Source: Prevotellaceae bacterium
GTDB lineage: Bacteria; Bacteroidota; Bacteroidia; Bacteroidales; UBA932
Assembly: GCA_031259645.1 (NCBI GenBank)
Contig: JAIRLC010000107.1
Span: 1-6,047 of the forward strand
Length of the DNA: 6,047 nt
Direction of reading: 5' to 3'
Shown: one piece after another, positions 1 through 5,696 of the stretch
Layout of the letters: each line of letters starts with the position of its first letter
Numbering within the stretch: the first letter of the stretch is position 1
Position numbers and translations under genes: made by a program
Notes under the pieces: model-generated
Told to the model about the DNA's origin: nothing
The model's input: the letters and a program-made list of their open reading frames with translations, nothing else
Databases searched by the model: none

Positions 1-122
1 AACTTGGACAGCAATTCGTTAATGCCGGGCGACGGCTGGATAGTAATTAGCTTCAATGCCGCCAAATCCTGTAGTAAGACTTTGGCCTGAGGGTTCATCA
101 CCTGTATCCGGAGCGTTTCCAT
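1..122 (-). CDS. Small antitoxin-like protein, N-terminal part (runs off left edge)
   Basis: An open frame on the minus strand starts with ATG at 122-120 and stays open for 40 codons to the window edge, so the C-terminus is missing. The peptide begins METLRIQVMNPQAKVLLQDL and continues through a hydrophobic LITIQP stretch. This start (MxTLxIQVxNPxAKxLLxDLxxLxLITIQ) resembles short Bacteroidota proteins often encoded directly upstream of a PIN- or RelE-type toxin: a beta strand, a helix, then a second strand, with a disordered tail. The start is supported by a TATATTTG -7 box 17 bases upstream (140-147), which gives a leader of about 10 bases. The gene is divergent from mtgA. The family resemblance is from memory and the toxin partner would be off the window, so the antitoxin role is inference; the reading frame and start are better supported. 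Confidence 0.6.
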   Translation of the reverse strand, partial: METLRIQVMNPQAKVLLQDLAALKLITIQPSPGINELLSK

Positions 123-139
123 ATAGTAAGTATTTCCCG

Positions 140-147
140 CAAATATA
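140..147 (-). promoter_or_regulatory. Bacteroidota-type -7 box for the leftward small gene
   Basis: Read on the minus strand this is TATATTTG, an exact match to the Bacteroidota TAnnTTTG -7 consensus. It ends 17 bases before the ATG at 122, so transcription would start near 134 and leave a very short leader. No good TTTG -33 box is visible at the usual distance, which is often the weaker element. Confidence 0.5.
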
Positions 148-159
148 CAAAAGAATTCC

Positions 160-167
160 TATCTTTG
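160..167 (+). promoter_or_regulatory. Bacteroidota-type -7 box for mtgA and downstream genes
   Basis: TATCTTTG matches the Bacteroidota TAnnTTTG -7 consensus exactly and ends 11 bases before the mtgA ATG at 179. Transcription would begin about 173-175, so the mRNA would be almost leaderless. No clear -33 TTTG is seen; its place would fall on the opposing box at 140-147. The site decides the start of mtgA, because an in-frame ATG at 56 lies upstream of this promoter. Confidence 0.6.
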
Positions 168-178
168 TAGCCGGGAAT

Positions 179-853
179 ATGAAAATTTTCGGGAAAATAT
201 CAAAATGGACAGGCATTGTGCTGCTGTGCCTGTTTGTGTTTTCGGCAACCGGCGTGCTGGTTACCCGCTGGAAACCGGTGCACCATACCCGCCTGATGAG
301 TATCCGCCAATCTCAATTTGCAAAGGATAAGAATTTCAAACACCAATACTACTGGGCGGACTATAACGCTATTTCGCCCCACCTTGTCCGCGCCGTTGTG
401 GCTTCGGAGGACAACCGCTTCTTTCAACATCACGGCTTCGACTGGACAGAAATACAACACGCCATCAAAGAAAACAAAGTGCGCAAACGTCCGCGCGGCG
501 CCAGCACAATCACCCAGCAGGTGGCGAAAAACGTTTTCCTGTGGCCCGACAATTCGTGGCTCCGCAAAGGGCTGGAGGCGTACTATACGGTGCTGATTGA
601 ATGTTTGTGGCCCAAGGAGCGCATCATGGAGGTGTACCTCAACGTGGCGGAAATGGGCAAAGGCGTATATGGCGCGGAAGCCGCCGCACAACACTATTTC
701 AAGAAAAATGCAAGCCGCCTCACCGCCCGCGAAGCAGCCCTTATTGCCGCCTGCCTGCCCAATCCGCTCCGGCGCAATCCTGCAAAGCCAAGCGAATACG
801 TGCAAGTACGCGCATCGCAAATCTTAACGATAATGAAGCAATATGAAAGTTAA
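179..853 (+). CDS. mtgA: Monofunctional biosynthetic peptidoglycan transglycosylase (GT51)
   Basis: This 224-residue inner-membrane enzyme polymerises lipid II into glycan strands without a transpeptidase domain; its length fits MtgA. A membrane helix spans about residues 10-28. GT51 motifs follow in order: ASEDNRFFQHHGFDW with the expected catalytic Glu at 77, RGASTITQQVAKNVF at 106-120, RKGLE at 129-133 with the second acidic residue, KERIMEVYLNVAEMGKGVYG at 146-165, then the AAxxYF and EAALIAACLPNP segments. All catalytic motifs are intact. The ATG at 179 is preferred over an in-frame ATG at 56 because a TATCTTTG promoter box sits at 160-167 and the upstream 41 residues resemble no MtgA leader. 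The gene ends TAA at 851-853, overlapping the next start by 11 bases, which suggests translational coupling. The family call is firm. Confidence 0.95.
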   Translation: MKIFGKISKWTGIVLLCLFVFSATGVLVTRWKPVHHTRLMSIRQSQFAKDKNFKHQYYWADYNAISPHLVRAVVASEDNRFFQHHGFDWTEIQHAIKENKVRKRPRGASTITQQVAKNVFLWPDNSWLRKGLEAYYTVLIECLWPKERIMEVYLNVAEMGKGVYGAEAAAQHYFKKNASRLTAREAALIAACLPNPLRRNPAKPSEYVQVRASQILTIMKQYES

Positions 854-2846
854 ACGCCACATATATATCGTTGCCCTGACGGCGTTGATGTGTTTCACAT
901 TGAGCCACGCACAAGCCCAGTACGACAAGGTTAATTTTTTCTACCGCGGCCGTCAGTTCCTTATCGACAATAAATATACACAGGCCATCAATGTGTTCAA
1001 CCTGCTGATAAAAACCGACACCTCGCTTTACGAAGCGTACCTTTTCCGCGGAATAGCCAAGTATAACCTGAACGATTTTATCGGCGCGCAATCCGATTTC
1101 AGCAAAGCCATCCAAATGAATCCGGTATATACGCCGGCCTATCATTACCGCGCCATCACCAGCAGCCGGATGGGAAAATATGACGACGCCCTGCGCGACT
1201 TGGGAGAGGCCATGAACCTCCGGCCGGGGTATGTGGGGCTGTATTACAGCCGCGGCATCACCTATTTCCTCTCGCAGCAGTTTGAACATGCCATCAAGGA
1301 TTTCAACCGCTTCCTGCGCTTCGAGCCGAAAGTGGGCGAGGCTTACCTGAACCGCGGCACGGCCTATCTCCTCTTAAAAGATACCGTGAATGCGCTCAAC
1401 GACTATAACACCGCCATACTGCTCAATAAATTCGAGCCTGAGGGCTATGTGCGCCGCGCCCGCATTTACGCGCTGCAGGAAAAAAATGAAAAAGCCATCG
1501 ACAACCTCAATGAGGCTATACGCCTCGATACGGCCAACACGTTCGCGTATTTCAACCGCGCGCTGGTGCGCAACAATATGAAAAACATCAACGGCGCGCT
1601 GGCCGACCTCCAGAGGGTGCTTCAACTCGACCCCGACAATGCGCTCACGCTCTACAACCGGGCGCTCATCCGCTCGCAAATAGGCGACTACGACAATGCG
1701 CTGCAGGACTACGAAAAAGTCATCAATATCAATCCCAACAACGTGCTGGTATATTACAACCGCGCTGCGGTGTACATTGAGCTCAGCCGCTACCGGCAAG
1801 CGCTGAACGACTATGACAAGGCCATTGAACTGTACCCCGATTTCGCCAATGCGTACATGAACCGCGCTTATGTGAAATCACAGCTTGGGCTGGTGGCTGC
1901 GGCCAACGACGACCGGAAAACCGCCCAGCGCAAGATTGAAGCCTACAAACAAAAAATAGGCAGCGACAGTACATTTTCCATGTACGCCGACACCAGCAAG
2001 CAATTTAACAAGCTGCTCGCTTTTGACGCCGAGTTTGCACGCAACGATTTTAGCTATGACCTGCTCCAATACCGCAAAATCGACATCCGCCTCAAGCCTT
2101 TATTCAAGCTCATGGCTGTGGCGCCCGCCAAGCAACCCGCGTTCGACCGGCAATATTTCAACCCCACACTCGAACTGTTGAAACAGCAGCCGGAGCTGCC
2201 GCTTTACATGGTAAACGAAACACAAAACATGAGCGAAAGGGAATTGCTCCGCTGCGACTCCATTGCCGGCAAAGCAACCGACAAGCCCAACGCCGAAACG
2301 TATTTCAAGAAAGGCATCACACAATTCCAACTGCGGCGCTTTAATGATGCGCTCGTGTATTTCAACAAGGCCATTGAAGCCGACCCGAATAATGCCTTTT
2401 ACTACATCAACCGCAGCGCCCTGCAAAGCGAGATGATTGATTTCATCGCCTCAATCGAGAACAACATGCAGGTGCTCTCGCTCGACAATTCGGGCGTCAC
2501 CAAAACCGTTATTCAAGATCAGGTGACGCGCGAATATAGCTACGACGACGCTATTAACGACCTCAACACGGCCGCCCGCATCTTGCCCGACATGGCTTAT
2601 ATTTACTATAACCTCGGCAACCTGCGCTGCCTCTCGAACGCTTACCCCGAGGCCATCGGCAACTACACGTACGCCATTCAGCTTTATCCTTATTTCGGCG
2701 AAGCGTTCTACAACCGCGGCTTAGTACACATCTACCTGCACGAAGCCGAAAAGGGCTGCCTCGACATCAGCAAAGCCGGCGAGCTGGGTATTGACGAGGC
2801 CTACAGCGTGATCAGGAAATATTGTATCAAAAAAGACAATTTATAA
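843..2846 (+). CDS. Secreted tetratricopeptide-repeat protein
   Basis: This is a 667-residue TPR protein, a probable periplasmic or envelope scaffold. Residues 1-26 form a signal peptide with a basic start (MKVKRH), a hydrophobic core and an AQAQ cleavage region; no lipobox cysteine is present. About nine to ten consecutive TPR units cover residues 30-365, recognisable by repeated AYxxRAxxxxxxGxYxxALxDxxxAIxLxP patterns (for example around 98-131, 234-267, 268-301 and 302-335). A non-TPR linker spans about 365-480. Further units lie near 485-518 and 585-645. The C-terminus keeps a KGCLDISKAGELGIDEAY signature that I associate with Bacteroidota TPR proteins. The gene overlaps mtgA by 11 bases and is followed after 4 bases by the next gene, so the three are likely one operon. 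The partner and exact role are unknown; a link to wall synthesis is suggested only by position. Confidence 0.88.
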   Translation: MKVKRHIYIVALTALMCFTLSHAQAQYDKVNFFYRGRQFLIDNKYTQAINVFNLLIKTDTSLYEAYLFRGIAKYNLNDFIGAQSDFSKAIQMNPVYTPAYHYRAITSSRMGKYDDALRDLGEAMNLRPGYVGLYYSRGITYFLSQQFEHAIKDFNRFLRFEPKVGEAYLNRGTAYLLLKDTVNALNDYNTAILLNKFEPEGYVRRARIYALQEKNEKAIDNLNEAIRLDTANTFAYFNRALVRNNMKNINGALADLQRVLQLDPDNALTLYNRALIRSQIGDYDNALQDYEKVININPNNVLVYYNRAAVYIELSRYRQALNDYDKAIELYPDFANAYMNRAYVKSQLGLVAAANDDRKTAQRKIEAYKQKIGSDSTFSMYADTSKQFNKLLAFDAEFARNDFSYDLLQYRKIDIRLKPLFKLMAVAPAKQPAFDRQYFNPTLELLKQQPELPLYMVNETQNMSERELLRCDSIAGKATDKPNAETYFKKGITQFQLRRFNDALVYFNKAIEADPNNAFYYINRSALQSEMIDFIASIENNMQVLSLDNSGVTKTVIQDQVTREYSYDDAINDLNTAARILPDMAYIYYNLGNLRCLSNAYPEAIGNYTYAIQLYPYFGEAFYNRGLVHIYLHEAEKGCLDISKAGELGIDEAYSVIRKYCIKKDNL

Positions 2847-2850
2847 AGGT

Positions 2851-3291
2851 ATGATTTATCGTTTGAAAATTACGGCCGTTTTTCCAAAAGATTTCATGCG
2901 GGTCGTGGAAATAAAAGCATCGCAGACGCTCTACACGCTGCACGAGCACCTGCAAAACGACCTCGGGTACGCGCCCGACCAGATGGTTGTCTTCCGCACG
3001 CTGAATGAAAAAGGAAAAGCAAAAAAACAATACGGCCTGTTCGATATGGGCGACGGCAGCATTGATACGCTGACGCTGGCCGAGCTGAAGCGGCGGAACG
3101 AACTGAATATACAATATGTGTTCGACCTGCACAACGACCGCTTCCTGAAGATTGAATTTACAGGGGAAGACGAGGCTTCACCCCGCAAGGCATACCCCCT
3201 CACCGCTGACGAAAAAGGGCTGCCGCCCGACCAGTTCGACGCCCGCCTGCTCGCCGAAGACCCGCTCATTGACGACGACGACGACGAATAG
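2851..3291 (+). CDS. pRiA4b ORF-3-like family protein with acidic tail
   Basis: This 146-residue cytoplasmic protein has no signal peptide or membrane segment. The layout matches the plasmid pRiA4b ORF-3-like family (the fold first described as an IS1096 TnpR-like passenger): an opening strand MIYRLKITAVFP, then VVEIKASQTLYTLHEHLQND with the family's T/L-x-x-LH helix, an LGYAPDQMVVFRTL segment, a DMGDGSIDTLTLAELKRRNE helix, and a YVFDLHNDRFLKIEF closing strand. In Bacteroidota these are usually short stand-alone proteins of unknown function. Residues 110-146 are low in hydrophobics and end in six consecutive acidic residues (DDDDDE), probably a flexible acidic tail. The start is only 4 bases after the upstream TAA, and the gene precedes the repeat-rich junction, so it is likely the last gene of the mtgA transcript. 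Despite the historical name nothing here suggests recombinase activity. The family call is good; the function is unknown. Confidence 0.75.
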   Translation: MIYRLKITAVFPKDFMRVVEIKASQTLYTLHEHLQNDLGYAPDQMVVFRTLNEKGKAKKQYGLFDMGDGSIDTLTLAELKRRNELNIQYVFDLHNDRFLKIEFTGEDEASPRKAYPLTADEKGLPPDQFDARLLAEDPLIDDDDDE

Positions 3292-3354
3292 TTACGAGTG
3301 ACGATTTACAATTTACAATTTACGATTTACGAATGACGATTTACGATTTACGAT
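3292..3354. repeat. Nine-unit heptanucleotide tandem repeat, consensus TTACGAT
   Basis: The array starts at the base after the stop codon of the upstream gene. In phase the units are TTACGAG, TGACGAT, TTACAAT, TTACAAT, TTACGAT, TTACGAA, TGACGAT, TTACGAT, TTACGAT: nine heptads in 63 bases with no slip in register. The next bases (TTAGGC) begin a hairpin in the same phase. Degenerate heptad arrays of this look recur between genes in Bacteroidota and resemble cyanobacterial STRR repeats in kind; the function is unknown. The array lies at the compositional boundary between the mtgA operon and the RT module. Confidence 0.85.
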
Positions 3355-3374
3355 TTAGGCTGGCGCTGGCCTAA
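3355..3374. terminator. Hairpin between convergent genes, possible bidirectional terminator
   Basis: TTAGGC at 3355-3360 and GCCTAA at 3369-3374 form a perfect 6-bp inverted repeat around an 8-base loop. It sits between two genes that end towards each other, where a shared terminator is expected. No long T-run follows on either strand, so it may instead be the edge of the repeat element. Confidence 0.4.
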
Positions 3375-3377
3375 CGC

Positions 3378-3399
3378 TTAGTTCTTAGTTCTTAACTAA
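3378..3399. repeat. Doubled TTAGTTC heptad with small inverted repeat at RT stop
   Basis: TTAGTTC occurs twice in tandem (3378-3384 and 3385-3391). The second copy pairs with AACTAA at 3394-3399 across a 3-base loop (TTAGTT-ctt-AACTAA). The reverse-strand TAG stop of the RT gene (3398-3396) lies inside the right arm. It is a second heptad family beside the TTACGAT array, and could be a weak terminator or part of the same repeat element. Confidence 0.5.
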
Positions 3400-4610
3400 A
3401 ATCCGCGAACAGCCGCCCACTTTTTAATTACCATCTTCCGTAAATTTACCGCATACAAGTACCGGTATGCTTTGGGCGACAACGCTTCAAGTAACATCTT
3501 CCGGCGCAGGTTATACGTATTCTGGTGTATCATAAATCCCAAATAGGAATTAATCTGCGCACGAAACTCGGCCAATATTTCCGGCGGCGGCGCCTCCTGC
3601 GCATCCCACGACTCAAAATAGCTGTTCCACTTGTTGAGCATGTGGTAAGCCTTTGCCTTTGTCCGATTGCGAATATACGTACGATGCGGTTTTATGTATG
3701 CGTTAAGAAACTGCACGCCCTTTGTATAATGCTGCAAGTAAACTTTATCAGGGTGTAATTCCAACCCCATCTTCGTTGCTAAGAACTCACGCAACACTTT
3801 CACCAAATTAAGCAATAGTTGTTTATCTTCATGTATAATAATAAAATCATCCACGTAGCGCGAGTAATATTTCATCTTCAAGGTATATTTAATAAAACAA
3901 TCCAGCTCGTGCAAATACACGTTACTAAACACTTGTGAAGTCAAATTGCCGATAGGGAAACCACAGTCGGGCGGCGAATTAAACAGGCTTTTTGACGGCG
4001 GCAACCCGTCCCAATCCGACCGCTTTCCTTTCACAATGCAATTGCCACGCGGGTCATTAAAAATAATCAATTGCAGCAAGTATTTTACCAAACCGGGCTC
4101 AAAGCCAAGCGGCTTATTTTGTCTTTCGGCTTTTAGCTGCCCCTTCTCAATCAGCTCACACATCTTCTCATACAGGCGGGTGCGTCGCATCGACATGAAA
4201 TATCCTTTGATGTCGAGTTTTAAAATATAACAATCACGCGTGTAATTATCAGAGCACGCCTGCATAAACCGCTTGACCCGGTTCACCCCGAACAGGGTGC
4301 CCTTACCTTTCCGGCAACTGCAACTGTCCACGATAAGCATTGGCTCATAAAGCGGCTCAAGATAATTCACCACCAAATGGTGAATGACCCTGTCGCGGAA
4401 ATCGGCCGCAAAAATTTCACGCTGCACCGGCTCAAATACCACGAAGGCAATACTGGGCATAATCGCATATTTCCGCTCCTTAATTTCCTGATACAACATG
4501 AACAAATTCCGCTCCAAATTCAATTCAAACCGGAGTTGGTTGATGGTATTACGTTTATTCTGCCGGGCATCGTAATAGGCCTTAAACAAGTTGTACAACA
4601 ACTGATCCAC
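3396..4610 (-). CDS. DGR-type reverse transcriptase, complete
   Basis: This 404-residue RNA-directed DNA polymerase belongs to the diversity-generating-retroelement class. Visible in order are FELNLERNLFMLY (28-40), REIFAADFRDRVIHHLVVNYLEPLYE (64-89), CRKGKGT (99-105), motif A KLDIKGYF with the first catalytic Asp at 133, IGNLTSQVFSNVYLHELD (220-237), RYVDDF with the catalytic Asp pair at 254-255, LELHPDKVYLQHYTKGVQFL (283-302) and an NSYLG C-terminal element. IGNLTSQ in place of the QGxxxSP of retron and group II intron RTs is the DGR hallmark. An insert at about 185-215 (GKRSDWDGLPPSKSLF) precedes motif 4. No maturase, endonuclease or protease domain is attached. The start is GTG at 4610-4608; an in-frame TAA lies five codons upstream and the next ATG would delete the conserved N-terminus. 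The gene follows the Avd-like gene by 33 bases and probably shares its transcript. All catalytic residues are present, so it is probably active. Confidence 0.9.
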   Translation of the reverse strand: MDQLLYNLFKAYYDARQNKRNTINQLRFELNLERNLFMLYQEIKERKYAIMPSIAFVVFEPVQREIFAADFRDRVIHHLVVNYLEPLYEPMLIVDSCSCRKGKGTLFGVNRVKRFMQACSDNYTRDCYILKLDIKGYFMSMRRTRLYEKMCELIEKGQLKAERQNKPLGFEPGLVKYLLQLIIFNDPRGNCIVKGKRSDWDGLPPSKSLFNSPPDCGFPIGNLTSQVFSNVYLHELDCFIKYTLKMKYYSRYVDDFIIIHEDKQLLLNLVKVLREFLATKMGLELHPDKVYLQHYTKGVQFLNAYIKPHRTYIRNRTKAKAYHMLNKWNSYFESWDAQEAPPPEILAEFRAQINSYLGFMIHQNTYNLRRKMLLEALSPKAYRYLYAVNLRKMVIKKWAAVRGF

Positions 4611-4643
4611 AAAAATAAGAATTTAAAAGTATAAAAATTGTAA

Positions 4644-5378
4644 CTATGAATTAACAAGAAGTTGTTCGGCATGTGTGTCCATCCGGGCTTGACATTGCTT
4701 CCGCCACCCGTTCAGTTGCTTTGAAATATCTTCCATCTGTTCATTAAACCGGACGTAGGTTTCGAGGTTATATAAACGCAAGTCATAGCACATACGCAAG
4801 AGTAAACGCAACGTTTCCACTTTGGCGCACAAATGCCGGAGTTGTTTTATCTTCTCCTGCGCATCTTCGGAAACATTGGCATGATAAATCATTTCAGTGA
4901 GTTCGATGGTTTGATTTTTGATGCGCTCGCCCAAGGTGTATTGAAAATCTTTTGGGAAATGACGCATCCGCTCGAACAAAGCAAACAACAGGTCATAGAT
5001 GGCCTTATACACCGGCAAGCCTTCGGCCAGCTTATAATCCTTCTTCTCTTTGAGCGACCACCCTTCGCGCCATAAAATGTACCCATCGGTTTCCGGAAAC
5101 CCAATCAACGAGCAGCGTTTTTCACCCTGCTCGGCCACCTTAGCGCCAAATGTCTTACCCTTTTCTATCAAGTCATTGAGTTGATTTTTCGGAAAGCCGC
5201 CATATACAATATCCCGGCCTACTGCTTTAATGTATTTACGCGTCATCTTCAACTCCTTAAGATACTTATACGTAAGGAATGCGCTACGCTCATACACGTG
5301 CCAGAAAGTGCCTTCCAACACAAAATGGATACTCGTCGCATTGAGCGATTCTAATTGGAGAATTTCATCTGTAGTCAT
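4644..5378 (-). CDS. MutS domain I-like / Avd four-helix-bundle fusion protein
   Basis: A 244-residue two-part protein. The C-terminal half (about 120-230) matches the Avd/bAvd four-helix-bundle family: LPVYKAIYDLLFALFERMRH, FPKDFQYTLGERI, KNQTIELTEMIYHAN, then a LRLLLRMCYDLRLYN helix and a closing QLNGWRKQ. Avd is the basic, pentameric partner that binds the RT and the template RNA in DGRs. The N-terminal part (about 17-87) follows the layout of the MutS mismatch-binding domain I: VLEGTFWHVYERSA resembles GDFYExFxxDA, LKELKMTRKYI resembles the LxITLTxR segment, IVYGGFP resembles the MxGVP loop, and GAKVAEQGEKR resembles the VAIxEQ strand. The Phe-x-Glu DNA-reading motif is not clearly kept (FWHVYE). 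Start: ATG at 5378 with a promoter-like box at 5404-5411. The adjacent RT lies 33 bases downstream. The Avd half is confident; the MutS-like half is by eye and could be another alpha/beta domain. Confidence 0.82.
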   Translation of the reverse strand: MTTDEILQLESLNATSIHFVLEGTFWHVYERSAFLTYKYLKELKMTRKYIKAVGRDIVYGGFPKNQLNDLIEKGKTFGAKVAEQGEKRCSLIGFPETDGYILWREGWSLKEKKDYKLAEGLPVYKAIYDLLFALFERMRHFPKDFQYTLGERIKNQTIELTEMIYHANVSEDAQEKIKQLRHLCAKVETLRLLLRMCYDLRLYNLETYVRFNEQMEDISKQLNGWRKQCQARMDTHAEQLLVNS

Positions 5379-5403
5379 ACGAAAAATTTTAAAAATCAGC
5401 GCA

Positions 5404-5411
5404 TAAAGATA
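5404..5411 (-). promoter_or_regulatory. Probable -7 box for the MutS/Avd-RT gene pair
   Basis: Read on the minus strand the site is TATCTTTA, one mismatch from the Bacteroidota TAnnTTTG -7 consensus. It ends 25 bases before the ATG at 5378, leaving an A+T-rich leader of about 18-20 bases. No -33 TTTG is clear. It would drive both the fusion protein and the RT, separately from the upstream RT. Confidence 0.4.
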
Positions 5412-5466
5412 CTACTTTTCTAATAACTTGATATTGGATCCCAAAGATTTTTAATCAAAATACTGA

Positions 5467-5679
5467 TATGCAAATATATACATAAATAATTTATCGCATG
5501 TAATAAGATGGTATAAGGGATGCGTCACATTCGCGGCACGAAAAATCCACGGTGGTTTTGCATGGCAGGCACGTTTTCACGATCATATTATCCGCAACAA
5601 CAACGAATATCAACGCATCGCCTATTATATCAAAAACAATCCCACAAAATGGAAAGACAACAAACTACATAAGGGTTAA
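5467..5679 (+). pseudogene. C-terminal remnant of a RAYT / IS200-like (Y1) transposase
   Basis: After an in-frame TGA (5464-5466) there are 70 open codons ending TAA at 5677-5679, with no ATG before the homologous part. The peptide reads NNLSHVIRWYKGCVTFAARK, then FAWQARFHDHIIRNNNEYQR and IAYYIKNNPTKWKDNKL. This is the conserved tail of the REP-associated tyrosine transposases common in Bacteroidota (LxxIIRxFKxxVT, FAWQxRFxDHIIR, YIxxNPxKW). The HUH catalytic motif that should lie about 80-100 residues upstream is absent in all frames before 5467; that space is occupied by a spacer and the MutS/Avd gene. The gene is therefore a 5'-deleted relic. Its tail is free of frameshifts and stops, suggesting recent truncation. 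It points towards, and ends 17 bases from, the stop of the rightmost RT. The family call is strong; it cannot be active alone. Confidence 0.8.
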
Positions 5680-5696
5680 GAAATATGCGCCATCAC

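Noticed and set aside
56..178. In-frame extension of mtgA from ATG 56, adding 41 residues
   Set aside because: The TATCTTTG promoter box at 160-167 lies inside it, the added residues do not look like an MtgA N-terminus, and the divergent small gene occupies the same bases. ATG 179 leads straight into the membrane helix.
19..216. 65-codon minus-strand frame across the mtgA start
   Set aside because: It overlaps the mtgA start and both promoter boxes and has no recognisable protein features. The minus-strand frame starting at 122 is the better candidate there.
200..820. 206-codon antisense frame inside mtgA
   Set aside because: It is a shadow of the high-G+C coding strand of mtgA, whose catalytic motifs are unmistakable. 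The antisense product has no recognisable motif.
741..1289. 182-codon antisense frame spanning the mtgA/TPR junction
   Set aside because: It is opposite two well-supported genes and its sequence only mirrors the TPR repeats, with no promoter or family resemblance.
3292..3354. Possible CRISPR array
   Set aside because: The repeat unit is 7 bases with no spacers and no Cas genes nearby. It is a simple tandem repeat.
3396..4610. RT as retron or group II intron RT
   Set aside because: The motif IGNLTSQ replaces QGxxxSP, there is no maturase or endonuclease domain and no intron or msr/msd-like structure, and the neighbour is Avd-like. All point to the DGR class.
5380..5466. Template repeat or ncRNA between the transposase relic and the MutS/Avd gene
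   Set aside because: The stretch is short, A+T-rich, and has no partner repeat in the window and no strong hairpin beyond a 4-bp GATT/AATC pair. It cannot be supported without the flanking sequence.
5467..5679. Transposase relic as a DGR variable region or C-type-lectin target
   Set aside because: The motifs are those of a RAYT C-terminus, not a C-type lectin or FGE-like fold, and no matching template is present.
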